Shown here one piece after another: positions 14,023 to 21,633 of a DNA stretch of 23,052 nucleotides. Origin of the DNA: a virus; the IMG/VR virus record IMGVR_UViG_3300006033_000112, positions 1 to 23,052 of that record; one strand, 5' to 3'. Position numbers and translations under genes: made by a program. The notes under the pieces are model-generated. The model made no database searches. It worked only from the letters and a program-made list of their open reading frames with translations, and was not told where the DNA came from. Numbering within the stretch: the stretch's first letter is position 1; every line of letters starts with the position of its first letter.

Positions 14023-14250
14023 CTACTCTTCGTCCTCTTCGTCCTCTTCGGACTCTTCGGACTCTTCGTCCGGATCCGCGGAAGGTTCGATGGCCTCGCG
14101 GATGACGGCGACCGTCGCTTTCGCGTCGATCTCGATGCCGTGCTCCTTGGCGTACGCGATGAGCTCCGCCTTCTTCATGTCGGCGACGGCCTTCGGGGCC
14201 TGGGGCCCCGGTTCGACCGGGTCGACGATCTGCAGCCCGATAGTGCGCAT
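14023..14250 (-). CDS. Small SAP-like protein with acidic tail
   Basis: A 75-residue protein. Residues 25-53 (MKKAELIAYAKEHGIEIDAK and the following helix) match the helix-extension-helix/Rho-N/SAP-like fold, often DNA- or RNA-binding. The last 18 residues are almost only Glu, Asp and Ser, encoded by an imperfect 9-base tandem repeat. Proteins of this form are common directly after major capsid genes; the role is not established and could be head assembly or internal DNA contact. ATG 14250 follows AGAGGAGGAG. Confidence 0.7.
   Translation of the reverse strand: MRTIGLQIVDPVEPGPQAPKAVADMKKAELIAYAKEHGIEIDAKATVAVIREAIEPSADPDEESEESEEDEEDEE
14026..14070. repeat. Five 9-bp tandem repeats (CTCTTCGTC / CTCTTCGGA)
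   Basis: Five contiguous 9-base units, three CTCTTCGTC and two CTCTTCGGA, lie in the 3' end of the SAP-like gene and encode its acidic tail. Unit gain or loss would keep the frame and only change tail length. Confidence 0.9.
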
Positions 14251-14260
14251 GGCTCCTCCT

Positions 14261-15310
14261 CTACGCCTTGTGGCTCAGGTAGATGCCGGCACGCTTGTTC
14301 TCGTAGCCGTCCACCAGGCCGTACTTCCGGTACTTGACGATGTAGCCGTCAGCGTCCGGGTTGTTCTCCGGCAGGATGATGCTCGACGCGACGTGCTTGT
14401 CAAACTTGATGACCGCGGGCTTGTGCACGATCATGAAGTTGATGTCGAGCCCGTACGGGCCGACGTACGTCCACTCGAGGTTCCCCGCGCCATCGGCGAC
14501 CGGGGCAGCGGTGGACCAGGTCGGAGCAGCCGCGCCGGACGTGCCAGCGGTCGAGCATACGAACACGTTGTTGCCGCCGCGGACCTTGTCGCCAAGGACG
14601 TACGCGGTGGCGGCCTCCCACGCGCCGACACCCTCGCCTGCGCGGGTGTAGTGCCCGGCCTCTTCACCGGCGGTCTTGCCGTCGAGCATGTCGATCGCGG
14701 TGTAGAACCGCGACTGCGGGACCTTGACGGCACGCGCGAACGACGCCAGGACCTCGCGGCTCTTGGTCGTGTCGAGCGCCATGATGCCGTTCAGCAGTGT
14801 CGGGGTCGCGAACAGGTACCGCTCCTCGGACGGGACTTCGTCCTCGTCCATCGTGTTCACGGCCGCCAGGAGCGCGGTCAGGAACTCGGCGCCACCGGCG
14901 TACGTCACGCCGGACGACACCTTCGAGATGTTGCTGAGAGCGGCCCAGGAGGCGAACGCGAACGCGTCGGACTCAGGCGCGACCCTCGTGCGGATCAGCT
15001 CGGCCGATGCCTTGCCGAACGCGATGTTGAAGGTCTCCTGGTCGTCCTGCGTGTCGACCTGGATCTTGGTGCCGCGATCGTAGTTGAAGGTCGCGGACTT
15101 CCACGCGACATCGACCGCACCGGTGGTGTAGCCGCTCGCGCGGTCATAGTCGCCGAGGCCGCCGACCACGATCTGCGGGTAGAGAATCTCCTTGGCGTTC
15201 GCTCCGGCCTGCATCAGGTCGGGCGGCGTCACGAGATCGGAGGTGACCGACGCGGCCTTGTAGACCTCGTCGAGCAGCCGGGTGTAACTCTTGGCGAGTG
15301 CGATAGCCAT
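14261..15310 (-). CDS. Major capsid protein with inserted carbohydrate-binding-like domain
   Basis: A 349-residue major capsid protein, HK97-type by length, order (after scaffold) and features such as the N-terminal helix region and the C-terminal FDKHVASSIILPENNPDADGY and YGLVDGYENKRAGIYLSH. Residues about 229-284 do not belong to the capsid core: GAWEAATAYVLGDKVR, FVCSTAGTSGAAAPTW and NLEWTYVG form the Trp-rich repeat of a small CBM5/12-like beta domain seen in many phage virion proteins. Being inserted before the last capsid strands, it would be displayed on the shell in many copies. ATG 15310 has AAGGAG embedded in the last Lys-Glu codons of the scaffold gene. Confidence 0.88.
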   Translation of the reverse strand: MAIALAKSYTRLLDEVYKAASVTSDLVTPPDLMQAGANAKEILYPQIVVGGLGDYDRASGYTTGAVDVAWKSATFNYDRGTKIQVDTQDDQETFNIAFGKASAELIRTRVAPESDAFAFASWAALSNISKVSSGVTYAGGAEFLTALLAAVNTMDEDEVPSEERYLFATPTLLNGIMALDTTKSREVLASFARAVKVPQSRFYTAIDMLDGKTAGEEAGHYTRAGEGVGAWEAATAYVLGDKVRGGNNVFVCSTAGTSGAAAPTWSTAAPVADGAGNLEWTYVGPYGLDINFMIVHKPAVIKFDKHVASSIILPENNPDADGYIVKYRKYGLVDGYENKRAGIYLSHKA

Positions 15311-15313
15311 CGT

Positions 15314-15886
15314 CTACTCCTTTTCCTTGGCGTCGCTCAGACCCATCGCGGACCGGAGTGACGCGTCTTCGGTGTCTGGGGTCCTCCTCGGCGGCAAGCC
15401 ACCGGCGAGAGACTGCGTGCCCTCGAACAGGTACTCGTGTTCCTTCTTGAACGACTCCAGGTCGAAGCCCTTGAGCTTCTCGCCGTCGAGCTCGAGCTTC
15501 TCGGCATCCACGTACGCCTTCGCGGCCTTGAGCCGGTCGGCCGGGATGCCGCTTCCGAGGAGCGCCGTGTCGAGCGCGTACTCACGTGCGCGCGCCGTCA
15601 TCTTGCCCTCGAGCTCGCCACGCTCCCGCTCGGCGGTCTCGCGCATCTCGGTCAGCTGCTTCTCGAGCGCCTCCTTGTCGCCGGAGAGCTTCTCGAGGCC
15701 TGCGACCTGACCCTGGAGCGTCTCGAGCTGCTTCTTGAGCTCGTCGCGCTCGGCCTCGATACGGTCGTGTTTGGCCTGGCTGACGACCTTGTCGAGCGGG
15801 ATCACGTCGCCACTCTCGGAGATCGCAATCGGGTCGCCCTTCTCGTCGAGCACGAGCTTGCCGTCGTCGTCCTTCTTGAACTTCAT
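15314..15886 (-). CDS. Capsid scaffold protein, GP20 type
   Basis: A 190-residue, highly charged protein of the phage minor structural GP20/scaffold type. An N-terminal short beta part (KFKKDDDGKLVLDEKGDPI) is followed by a coiled coil at about residues 35-100, then LLGSGIPADRLKAAKAYVD and a C-terminal LRSAMGLSD segment that would contact the capsid protein. It directs procapsid assembly and then leaves the shell. It is encoded directly before the major capsid gene. ATG 15886 has GGAGG nine bases upstream. Confidence 0.88.
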   Translation of the reverse strand: MKFKKDDDGKLVLDEKGDPIAISESGDVIPLDKVVSQAKHDRIEAERDELKKQLETLQGQVAGLEKLSGDKEALEKQLTEMRETAERERGELEGKMTARAREYALDTALLGSGIPADRLKAAKAYVDAEKLELDGEKLKGFDLESFKKEHEYLFEGTQSLAGGLPPRRTPDTEDASLRSAMGLSDAKEKE

Positions 15887-15947
15887 CGCACCTGTCCTCC
15901 AATGCCTGTCGGTCTCGGCGGGGCTGTATCTCGCCGCGCCTAAGGTC

Positions 15948-15966
15948 GCCGGATTGTCGCTCCGGC
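15948..15966. other. Small perfect hairpin in scaffold leader
   Basis: GCCGGA (15948-15953) pairs with TCCGGC (15961-15966) across seven bases in the 111-base gap upstream of the scaffold gene. It may be a regulatory or processing element; no promoter is recognisable with confidence in this gap. Confidence 0.25.
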
Positions 15967-15997
15967 CCGCGCATGTTCATCGTGGAGTGCGCGTCAC

Positions 15998-16180
15998 TCA
16001 GCGCTGCCTGCGGTGGTGCCTGCCGACGTGCCAGCACCCACAGAACGAGCAGTGGTAGACGCGGCCCTTGTAGGCGAAGCTGTGGTAGAGCGCCTGCAGA
16101 TGACGCTCGGCGCCAGCGCGATCGGCGTGACGCTGCTTTCCGTCGCAGCCGTTCTTCCGGGCGCGAGTCCGTGGCCCCAT
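15998..16180 (-). CDS. Tiny zinc-ribbon protein
   Basis: A 60-residue basic protein with Cys12, then Cys44 and Cys47 in YHCSFCGCWH and His51, the pattern of small phage zinc-ribbon proteins (CxxK...YxCxxCxxWH). It begins at ATG 16180, three bases past the minor capsid gene stop, and precedes the scaffold. It may bind nucleic acid. Small size leaves some doubt, but the cysteine spacing and tight packing support a real gene; the ribosome site (GGGCGG) is weak. Confidence 0.62.
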   Translation of the reverse strand: MGPRTRARKNGCDGKQRHADRAGAERHLQALYHSFAYKGRVYHCSFCGCWHVGRHHRRQR

Positions 16181-16183
16181 CCG

Positions 16184-17314
16184 CTACCGCCCGAGCGCCC
16201 GGGGCTGGACGGCCACGCCGAATGCGCGCTCGAGGTCCGGCCGGCGGATCAGGCCGGTTTCGCGGATGAGTTCTCGTAGGCCTCGCTGGTAACGCCCGAG
16301 CTTGAGCCTGGCGCTGACCATGTCGGCCGCTGCGTGGTCGAGCCCCGCGAGCCTCATCGCCTCGATGTCTGCCTTGACCGCACGAATCGCGCGCTCGAAC
16401 CGGCGCTGCTTCTGCGTGGCCTCGTAGTATTCGTCGCTCGTCATACCGTTCACGCGCTCCGGAAGGTCCGGTGTGTCGGGATCGCCCGGGAACGCGGGGC
16501 CGAACGTGTGGCGGCAGTTCCAACCCTGCAGGCCTGGGCCGGTGCCGTATCCGGTAGCGGCGTAGAAGTCAGGGTAGTCCGGCGATGTGCCGGTGCGCGA
16601 GAAGATGCGCCCCTGCCATGTCGCGTGCGAGGGACGCGCGCCGAAGTGCGCAGATGTGCGCACCAGGTCATGCCCGTACTCCTCAAGGCGGCGCATGCTC
16701 ATGCGCCCGGCGGCCTGCCCCATCTGGCTGACGATATGACGACGCACCGCCACGTCGAGATTGCTCCGGACGCCGGAACGGTAGTCGATAGTTGCCAGGC
16801 CCCCGCGGGCCAGCCTGGCCACGGCCTGAGCGATGATGCGGTCGCGCGCGAGCGAGCCGTGGTTCCACTCGACGATGGCCTGGGCGGTCACGTCGTGCCA
16901 CAACGCAACGGCATGCTCGGCCATCCGGATGTTCTCCCGGGCGATGATCTGCGCGAGGCCCTCGGCGGTCTCACGCGCCATGCGCTCGGCAAGCGCGCTT
17001 GAACCCGGGAGCACCGCGCGGTCGTAGAGTCTCGAGAGGACGACCACGTCGCGCGCGTCAGCGGCCTCAAGCGCTTCTGCGACCAGCTGCATGACCTGCT
17101 GCGAGATGCGCGCCCGGTAGCGCAGCACGATGCCGCGCACTGCCTCTGCGTTGAGTGCGGCGGCCTGCTCGAGCAAGCGGATGTCACGCGTGGTGAGCAT
17201 CCCGCCGCTTGCGATGGCGCGCACAAGCTGCGTGAAGATTCGTTGTGCCATCTCGCGTTCGTAGCCGCCTACGATGCCCGCCGCTACCCGGTCGATGTCC
17301 TCCGGATCGATCAC
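16184..17314 (-). CDS. Phage minor capsid protein 2 (MuF-like)
   Basis: A 376-residue protein of the Phage_min_cap2 family, related in role to SPP1 gp7/MuF. It is an inner head protein that binds the portal and may assist DNA delivery. Helices dominate residues 1-210. The family core follows: SAHFGARPSHATWQGRIFS, then DFYAATGYGTGPGLQGWNCR and HTFGPAFPG. The C-terminus is helical again and basic. GTG 17314 uses GAGGAG formed by the last Glu-Glu codons of the portal gene. Gene order portal, min_cap2, scaffold, capsid is standard for Gram-positive siphoviruses. No fused toxin domain is visible. Confidence 0.87.
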   Translation of the reverse strand: MIDPEDIDRVAAGIVGGYEREMAQRIFTQLVRAIASGGMLTTRDIRLLEQAAALNAEAVRGIVLRYRARISQQVMQLVAEALEAADARDVVVLSRLYDRAVLPGSSALAERMARETAEGLAQIIARENIRMAEHAVALWHDVTAQAIVEWNHGSLARDRIIAQAVARLARGGLATIDYRSGVRSNLDVAVRRHIVSQMGQAAGRMSMRRLEEYGHDLVRTSAHFGARPSHATWQGRIFSRTGTSPDYPDFYAATGYGTGPGLQGWNCRHTFGPAFPGDPDTPDLPERVNGMTSDEYYEATQKQRRFERAIRAVKADIEAMRLAGLDHAAADMVSARLKLGRYQRGLRELIRETGLIRRPDLERAFGVAVQPRALGR

Positions 17315-17320
17315 GGCGCG

Positions 17321-18724
17321 CTACTCCTCGAGCGGGAGCGTGGACGCTGCCTCTGCGACGCGAGTACGCGCGGTGGACTCGTCCTCTCCGTACCACTTCG
17401 CCCGGAACTCCCACGGCGACATGATGCCCTGAGCCACATCCGCCAGGTCCTGCTTGCGCTTGGAGGCTGTGTCCTCGAAGATGCTGTCGTCGAAGAGTAC
17501 GTTCACGTCGGCATCCGGGAGCGCCATGCCGCCAAGGGTGCGGTAGAGCTCGAGCGCACCCTCGAGGACTGTCGCGATCGGCCGCTCGAGTGCGCGCTCA
17601 TGCTTCTTGACCGTGCGGAACAGGTCGTTGTCCTCGGCCATGACCTCGGTCGCAGTCTTCGGATCAGCCGTCGTGCGAGATTCGAAATCGAAGTAGTCAG
17701 CGCCAAGACCTGTGCGCTCGCCGAGCACGATCAGCGCGGTCTTGAGTGCGTTCTTGTTGTCCTCGACGCGCAGGTCGGGGTTGTACTCCTTGAACTCGCT
17801 TGTTGATTGGTCCCCAAGCACATAGAGCTGCTTCTCTATGGATCCCTTGACATCGACTCGTCCACCCTCGATGTTCATGAGCATCGCCTCAGAGAGGAAG
17901 AGGCGCTTCCGCCCGAGATACAGGTCGTTGTGCAGGCTATCGAACGCCTCATCAGTGACCTGGACCGCGCCGATCGCGTCGTCGAATACCGACACGCCGA
18001 ATGGGGAGTAGTCCTCGTAGCTGTTCTCGAGTGCCGGCCGGGCAAGAGCGAACAGCGGCAGCTTCGTGCCCGTCTCGAGCGTCGGGAGCACGCTGTCGTC
18101 GGCGACGAGCTTGCCGCGATCGTCGAACAGCGCCGTCTCGATACGATATGTGCTGTTGTCGTTTAGCACGTGGGCCTGGACCTGCGTGAGCGTCTTTCCC
18201 CTAACGGTCGTGCTCGAAATGAACGCGCACTCGGTGCACCGGCGGCTGTCGTAGGTCAGCGGGATGATGTGCCTGGCGTCATAACGCTCGGGGATGACGC
18301 GGATGCGGTCCGACGGAACGATCCGCTTGAAGATGCGACCTACCTGTACGTTCTCGACTCTGAGTGCCCAACCGGCGGTTCCGAGCGCCATGGCGCGCTC
18401 GGTCACGCCTCGGGATACCGGCCAGAAGTCCGTCTCGTCAACCCATGCCTGAAGGAACTTGTCGGTCGTATCGTTCCCAGCCGCGACTGCCGTGCCCTCC
18501 GAGAGGATGAGCGACGCGTGCTCCTGGCAGACCATGCGCGCTGGCCGCATGGACAGACGCTTGACCGTGAATAGTTGACGGCCGTTCGTCGTATAGGTCT
18601 GCTCCGAGTAGAAGTCGGCCGTCGCCGTATACCATCCCCACCACTCTCTGACCTTCTCCTGCATCGGACGCTCGACACCGGAGAAGCCGAGCTGCCTCAG
18701 GAACTCCTTGATGTGCGCTTCCAC
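17321..18724 (-). CDS. Portal protein, SPP1 gp6 type
   Basis: A 467-residue portal protein that forms the dodecameric ring through which DNA enters and leaves the head. Typical parts: N-terminal MQEKVREWWGWYTATADFY, the stem and wing region with LGTAGWALRVE, NSYEDYSPFGVSVFDDAI and FDSLHNDLYLGRKRLF, and the crown end with KRKQDLADVAQGIMSPWEFR. GTG 18724 has AGAGGAG nine bases upstream, 14 bases from the terminase stop. Length fits the SPP1-type family. Confidence 0.92.
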   Translation of the reverse strand: MEAHIKEFLRQLGFSGVERPMQEKVREWWGWYTATADFYSEQTYTTNGRQLFTVKRLSMRPARMVCQEHASLILSEGTAVAAGNDTTDKFLQAWVDETDFWPVSRGVTERAMALGTAGWALRVENVQVGRIFKRIVPSDRIRVIPERYDARHIIPLTYDSRRCTECAFISSTTVRGKTLTQVQAHVLNDNSTYRIETALFDDRGKLVADDSVLPTLETGTKLPLFALARPALENSYEDYSPFGVSVFDDAIGAVQVTDEAFDSLHNDLYLGRKRLFLSEAMLMNIEGGRVDVKGSIEKQLYVLGDQSTSEFKEYNPDLRVEDNKNALKTALIVLGERTGLGADYFDFESRTTADPKTATEVMAEDNDLFRTVKKHERALERPIATVLEGALELYRTLGGMALPDADVNVLFDDSIFEDTASKRKQDLADVAQGIMSPWEFRAKWYGEDESTARTRVAEAASTLPLEE

Positions 18725-18738
18725 GTGGACTGTCTCCT

Positions 18739-19995
18739 CTAGACGTTGTGCCGCCTGGTCATGACGCGCTCGAGTGCGTAGCGCGTCGCGTCGATCGAGT
18801 GGTTGTCGGCGTCCGGGTAGCTGCTCACGAACTCGCCTTCCCTGTTGCGCTCGAACTCATACGCCGTGAACTCCTTGGCAGCCAGCGGACACCGCCTCGG
18901 GTCGATCACGATCTCGACGCGGCTCGAAAGCCACTTCATGCCGTGCTCGACGCTGCCAGGCCCCTTTGCGGCGTTCCTCGCGTCGATGCCCAGCGCGCGG
19001 TAGTTGTCCACGCTCTTCGGCTCGGCACTATCACACGTGACCGTCTCGCGATACACGTTGCCTCGCGCGTCACTGAGCGCGGCCTTCACGAGAGCCGCTG
19101 ACTGGTCGTTTGAAAGCTTCACGCCGCTCTTCTCGGCGAAGATGAACAGCCGACGCTGGGCGGCCTGGTAGTGCATGCGGACGTACACCCACGGGTCCGG
19201 GTAGTAGCCCCAGTCGACGCCTGAGTACGTGTGGTCGAACGTCGCGATCTCCGCGTCTGTGATCGTGCGCAGCGTCACGTTCTCGAACACCGAGCCGCCC
19301 GTGCCCACGACCTCGCCGAGGTACTCGTGCCGGTACGCGCGCTCGTCGAGTAAGGTCAGCTGCTCGGCTTCCGCGATGAACTGCTCGCCGAGCCAATCGG
19401 CCGGCACGTCGAGATATGTCGAGCGGTAGACGAGCGTCCCGGGAGGCGGCGATGCGAGGTACTTGTTCACCCAGTTGTTCGCGCTCCTGGGCGGGTTGAA
19501 CGAGTAGAAGCACCAGAACCGGTCGCCGCCGCGCATGAGCGACTGGAGCACGTTGCGGACTTCCTCCATGCCGTAGAACTGGTCGATCTCCTCGAACCAG
19601 ACGATGCCGCAGTAGCCCGCCTCGAACTTGAGCGACTTGATCTTCTCGGGCTCGTCGAGCCCCTCGAACACGATCTTCTGCCCGGTCGGCCGGTACGTGA
19701 TCTCCATCGGGGAGACGGTCGCCTTGAACTCGGCAGACAGTCCGAGTGCACCGATGGCCCACTTCACCTGGGCGTAGACGGACTTGCGGAGCGTCTTGGC
19801 GACCTTGCGCAGCACGACGACGTTCACGCCGGGGTTGCGGATGAGCAGGAGCGGGATCTCGAGCGATGTCGCCGATGACTTCGTCGAGCCGCGGCCGCCT
19901 GCCAGCCAGTAGTGCGTGCCAGCGTGCTCGGCAACGTCGCGGTGGAAGCCGTAGTGGTTCGGCGCGATGACCTCGTCGAGCATGACCTCAGCCAT
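18739..19995 (-). CDS. terL: Terminase large subunit
   Basis: A 418-residue packaging motor of the PBSX/SPP1-like Terminase_3 type. The ATPase domain has Walker A GGRGSTKS at 33-40, Walker B ending in Glu135 and Glu136 (GIVWFEEID), and coupling motif SFNP at 165-168. The RNase H-like nuclease has Asp261 (GVDWGYYPDP), Asp322 (TCDSAEPKS) and a C-terminal acidic cluster (DADNHSID, 395-402). ATG 19995 is chosen over the longer frame to 20046: it has GAGG in spacing and overlaps the small-subunit stop by eight bases, and the extra 17 residues look non-native. It cuts concatemers and drives packaging through the portal encoded next. Confidence 0.95.
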   Translation of the reverse strand: MAEVMLDEVIAPNHYGFHRDVAEHAGTHYWLAGGRGSTKSSATSLEIPLLLIRNPGVNVVVLRKVAKTLRKSVYAQVKWAIGALGLSAEFKATVSPMEITYRPTGQKIVFEGLDEPEKIKSLKFEAGYCGIVWFEEIDQFYGMEEVRNVLQSLMRGGDRFWCFYSFNPPRSANNWVNKYLASPPPGTLVYRSTYLDVPADWLGEQFIAEAEQLTLLDERAYRHEYLGEVVGTGGSVFENVTLRTITDAEIATFDHTYSGVDWGYYPDPWVYVRMHYQAAQRRLFIFAEKSGVKLSNDQSAALVKAALSDARGNVYRETVTCDSAEPKSVDNYRALGIDARNAAKGPGSVEHGMKWLSSRVEIVIDPRRCPLAAKEFTAYEFERNREGEFVSSYPDADNHSIDATRYALERVMTRRHNV

Positions 19996-20455
19996 CTTCT
20001 GGCCTCGGGATGTTGTCCACGATGACGACCTTGCCGCCGTCGCCATCCGCGCCGTCGTAGAGGTTGCAAAGCTTGTTGAGCTCAGCTGTCGAGCTCACCA
20101 CGAGCTTGACCGCGTTGGCAGGCAGGTCCGCCAGGTCGCGCTTGAGGTTCGCGTCGAAGTGAGCGCGCATCTCACGGGTCTGACGGATGTGACCGAGCGC
20201 GATGTCGCGGACCTCGAGCAGATCGCGGATCGCGCGCTCCCGTGTCCAGCAGGCCGCCTTCGCCGCCTCGGCCATAAGCTCGTCATGCCTTAGCGACACC
20301 TTGGGTACCTTGAGCACACGGCACGCAGCGACATCGATGCTCTCTGGCTTCATCCGCTGGACGTTGTACGCCGAGAGATACGCCTCGCGCTGGCTCATGC
20401 CTGACACGAGTGCGTTGACGAACTTCTCCTGCTTAGGCGTCAGTCGGTCGCTCAT
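19988..20455 (-). CDS. terS: Terminase small subunit
   Basis: A 155-residue DNA-recognition subunit of the Terminase_2 type. The N-terminus LTPKQEKFVNALVSGMSQREAYLSAYN is the family's helix-turn-helix opening, followed by a central oligomerisation helix and a C-terminus that would contact the large subunit. It overlaps terL. ATG 20455 has only a weak GGGG ribosome site. Immediately upstream is a 117-base gap with nested inverted repeats that may be its binding site. Confidence 0.92.
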   Translation of the reverse strand: MSDRLTPKQEKFVNALVSGMSQREAYLSAYNVQRMKPESIDVAACRVLKVPKVSLRHDELMAEAAKAACWTRERAIRDLLEVRDIALGHIRQTREMRAHFDANLKRDLADLPANAVKLVVSSTAELNKLCNLYDGADGDGGKVVIVDNIPRPEDG

Positions 20456-20460
20456 GCCCC

Positions 20461-20540
20461 GATGATGCCGAGCCCGTCACCACCTGACGCGATGTGAGCC
20501 CCGCTCAGGCCACGTACGGCCATCATCGAGGCTCACATCG
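20461..20540. other. Nested inverted repeats before terS: candidate cos/pac site
   Basis: In the 117-base gap between terS and the next gene, CGATGTGAGCC (20490-20500) and GGCTCACATCG (20530-20540) form a perfect 11-bp inverted repeat. Inside it GGCC-ACGTAC-GGCC (20508-20521) has nearly the same centre. A further pair GATGATG (20461-20467) and CATCATC (20521-20527) interleaves with these. Packaging sites commonly lie directly beside terS, and cos sites are often dyad-symmetric, so this is the best candidate here. It could also be an RNA hairpin; no T-run follows. Confidence 0.45.
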
Positions 20541-20572
20541 TCACGCACGCCTACGGGGCGCCTGCCACGGCC

Positions 20573-20878
20573 TCAGCCGTCAGGACCTGCGCTCTCGTCC
20601 TCGGGGAACAGCGGGGCGAGTGCGTGGTGGAGTGCGTCATACCTGACGGCATCGGCCAGCCCGAGCCTCGTCAACTCGTCCTCACCGTGCAGAACAGCCT
20701 TTGCCGCCTTCACCGTGTCGATGAGTGCGCGGAGGGTGTCGGTGGTACCGTCTGCGGGGAACAACACGTCGCGCAGCACGTCACACGGACACTCGCTCTC
20801 GCTGCACTCGCGACACTCGGTTGTCCGGCATTGGTCGTTCGCGTCCAGCAGTTTCTCCAACTCGGGTACGGTGATCAT
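20573..20878 (-). CDS. Small Cys-rich protein, unknown
   Basis: A 101-residue acidic protein with five cysteines in CRTTECRECSESECPC (residues 17-32), probably a small zinc site, then a helical part ending YDALHHALAPLFPEDES. It resembles the gene at 22747-23052 in its second half (helix, then ALAPL and an acidic end), so the two are likely paralogous. ATG 20878 overlaps the previous stop (ATGA) with GAGGTGG as ribosome site. It is the last gene before the terminase region. No function known to me. Confidence 0.7.
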   Translation of the reverse strand: MITVPELEKLLDANDQCRTTECRECSESECPCDVLRDVLFPADGTTDTLRALIDTVKAAKAVLHGEDELTRLGLADAVRYDALHHALAPLFPEDESAGPDG

Positions 20879-21135
20879 TCGTCCACCTCATCGTAGGTCG
20901 CAAAGAACACCTCGGGCTTGCACGGATAGAACTCCCCCTGCACGCCCTTGATGATGAAGTCGCCCACGTCCGCACGCATCGTCCCCTCAAGCGTTCTGAT
21001 GAACACGGACGGCATAGCTGGCGACATGAACTTAGCCTCACCGCCGCACCACCGTGCCACCTCGACCGCGTTGTTCTGCTCAAGCTGCACTGCCTCGATG
21101 ACGACAGGCTTCTTGCGGTATTCCTTGATGCTCAC
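20875..21135 (-). CDS. Conserved phage protein, IIKGVQGEFYPCKP type
   Basis: An 86-residue protein of a family widespread in prophages: N-terminal YRKKPVVIEAVQ, central IRTLEGTMRADVGDFIIKG, and the hallmark VQGEFYPCKPEVFFATYDEV. Function unknown; members usually occur in early or accessory phage regions. GTG 21135 overlaps the previous stop (GTGA) and has AAAGGAG upstream. Family recognition is good, role is not. Confidence 0.85.
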   Translation of the reverse strand: MSIKEYRKKPVVIEAVQLEQNNAVEVARWCGGEAKFMSPAMPSVFIRTLEGTMRADVGDFIIKGVQGEFYPCKPEVFFATYDEVDE

Positions 21136-21551
21136 AGTCCACGCTCCTTTCGGTAGGCGTCAGTGGCCTCGCACGCGTCCACCCACGCGTCGTACTTCGC
21201 CACGGCGAAACCGACTCCACTGGCGAGCTCGGTGATGAACTCGCGTGCAGCCACCCGCTCGGCCTCCATGAGCGCGACATGCTCGGGGTCGAATGTGGCG
21301 GCGAACGTCGCGTTATCCCATGACGGGTCGATCGGCACCTGGAACACGTTCGCTACTTGGCGCAGGAACTTCTCGGCTGGCCGGAATGACTCAGTGAGTG
21401 CCTGCTCGAAGTCGGCGAACGCCAGAGCCAACGCCATCCGTTCGGCTGACAAGGTGCCGAGTAGCTGCTCCTCCTGCTCCGGTGTCTCGGCAGGACCGTA
21501 CTCGGCCTCCATCGCTTCGAGCACGCGTGCGCAGTACTTGTCGTCGATCAT
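21132..21551 (-). CDS. Hypothetical acidic helical protein
   Basis: A 139-residue protein with mainly helical character, no cysteine cluster and no motif I recognise. It starts MIDDKYCARVLEAMEAEYG and ends KYDAWVDACEATDAYRKERGL. ATG 21551 follows GGCGGTGA. It overlaps the next gene by four bases. Codon use and tight packing support a real gene. Confidence 0.68.
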   Translation of the reverse strand: MIDDKYCARVLEAMEAEYGPAETPEQEEQLLGTLSAERMALALAFADFEQALTESFRPAEKFLRQVANVFQVPIDPSWDNATFAATFDPEHVALMEAERVAAREFITELASGVGFAVAKYDAWVDACEATDAYRKERGL

Positions 21552-21555
21552 GACT

Positions 21556-21633
21556 TCACCGCCTCTCGTGCGGCCTTAAGCATAGCTTCCGCTGACTGAC
21601 AGGCTCGGAGGGTGACGCGCTATGCGCGGTCAT
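21556..21633 (-). CDS. Possible 25-residue ORF or remnant of a small gene
   Basis: ATG 21633 has a perfect AAGGAGG six bases upstream, located in the last codons of the preceding gene, and leads to a 25-codon frame ending four bases before the next ATG. Its sequence does not look native. The other frame over the same bases, in phase with the preceding gene after its TAG, reads RVTLRACQSAEAMLKAAREA and runs to a stop that overlaps the next start, and looks more protein-like. One real small gene may have been damaged here. Low certainty. Confidence 0.3.
   Translation of the reverse strand: MTAHSASPSEPVSQRKLCLRPHERR

Noticed and set aside
14090-15361. + strand open frame (423 codons) opposite the major capsid gene
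   Set aside because: Composition is that of a high-GC antisense shadow, and the capsid gene on the other strand is unmistakable.
15582-16523. - strand frame of 313 codons overlapping scaffold, zinc-ribbon and minor capsid genes
   Set aside because: Arg-rich alternative frame that would contradict three better-supported genes.
19996-20046. Longer terL start at 20046
   Set aside because: The added residues are Ser/Arg/Thr-rich and unlike terminase N-termini; ATG 19995 is better placed with an eight-base overlap.
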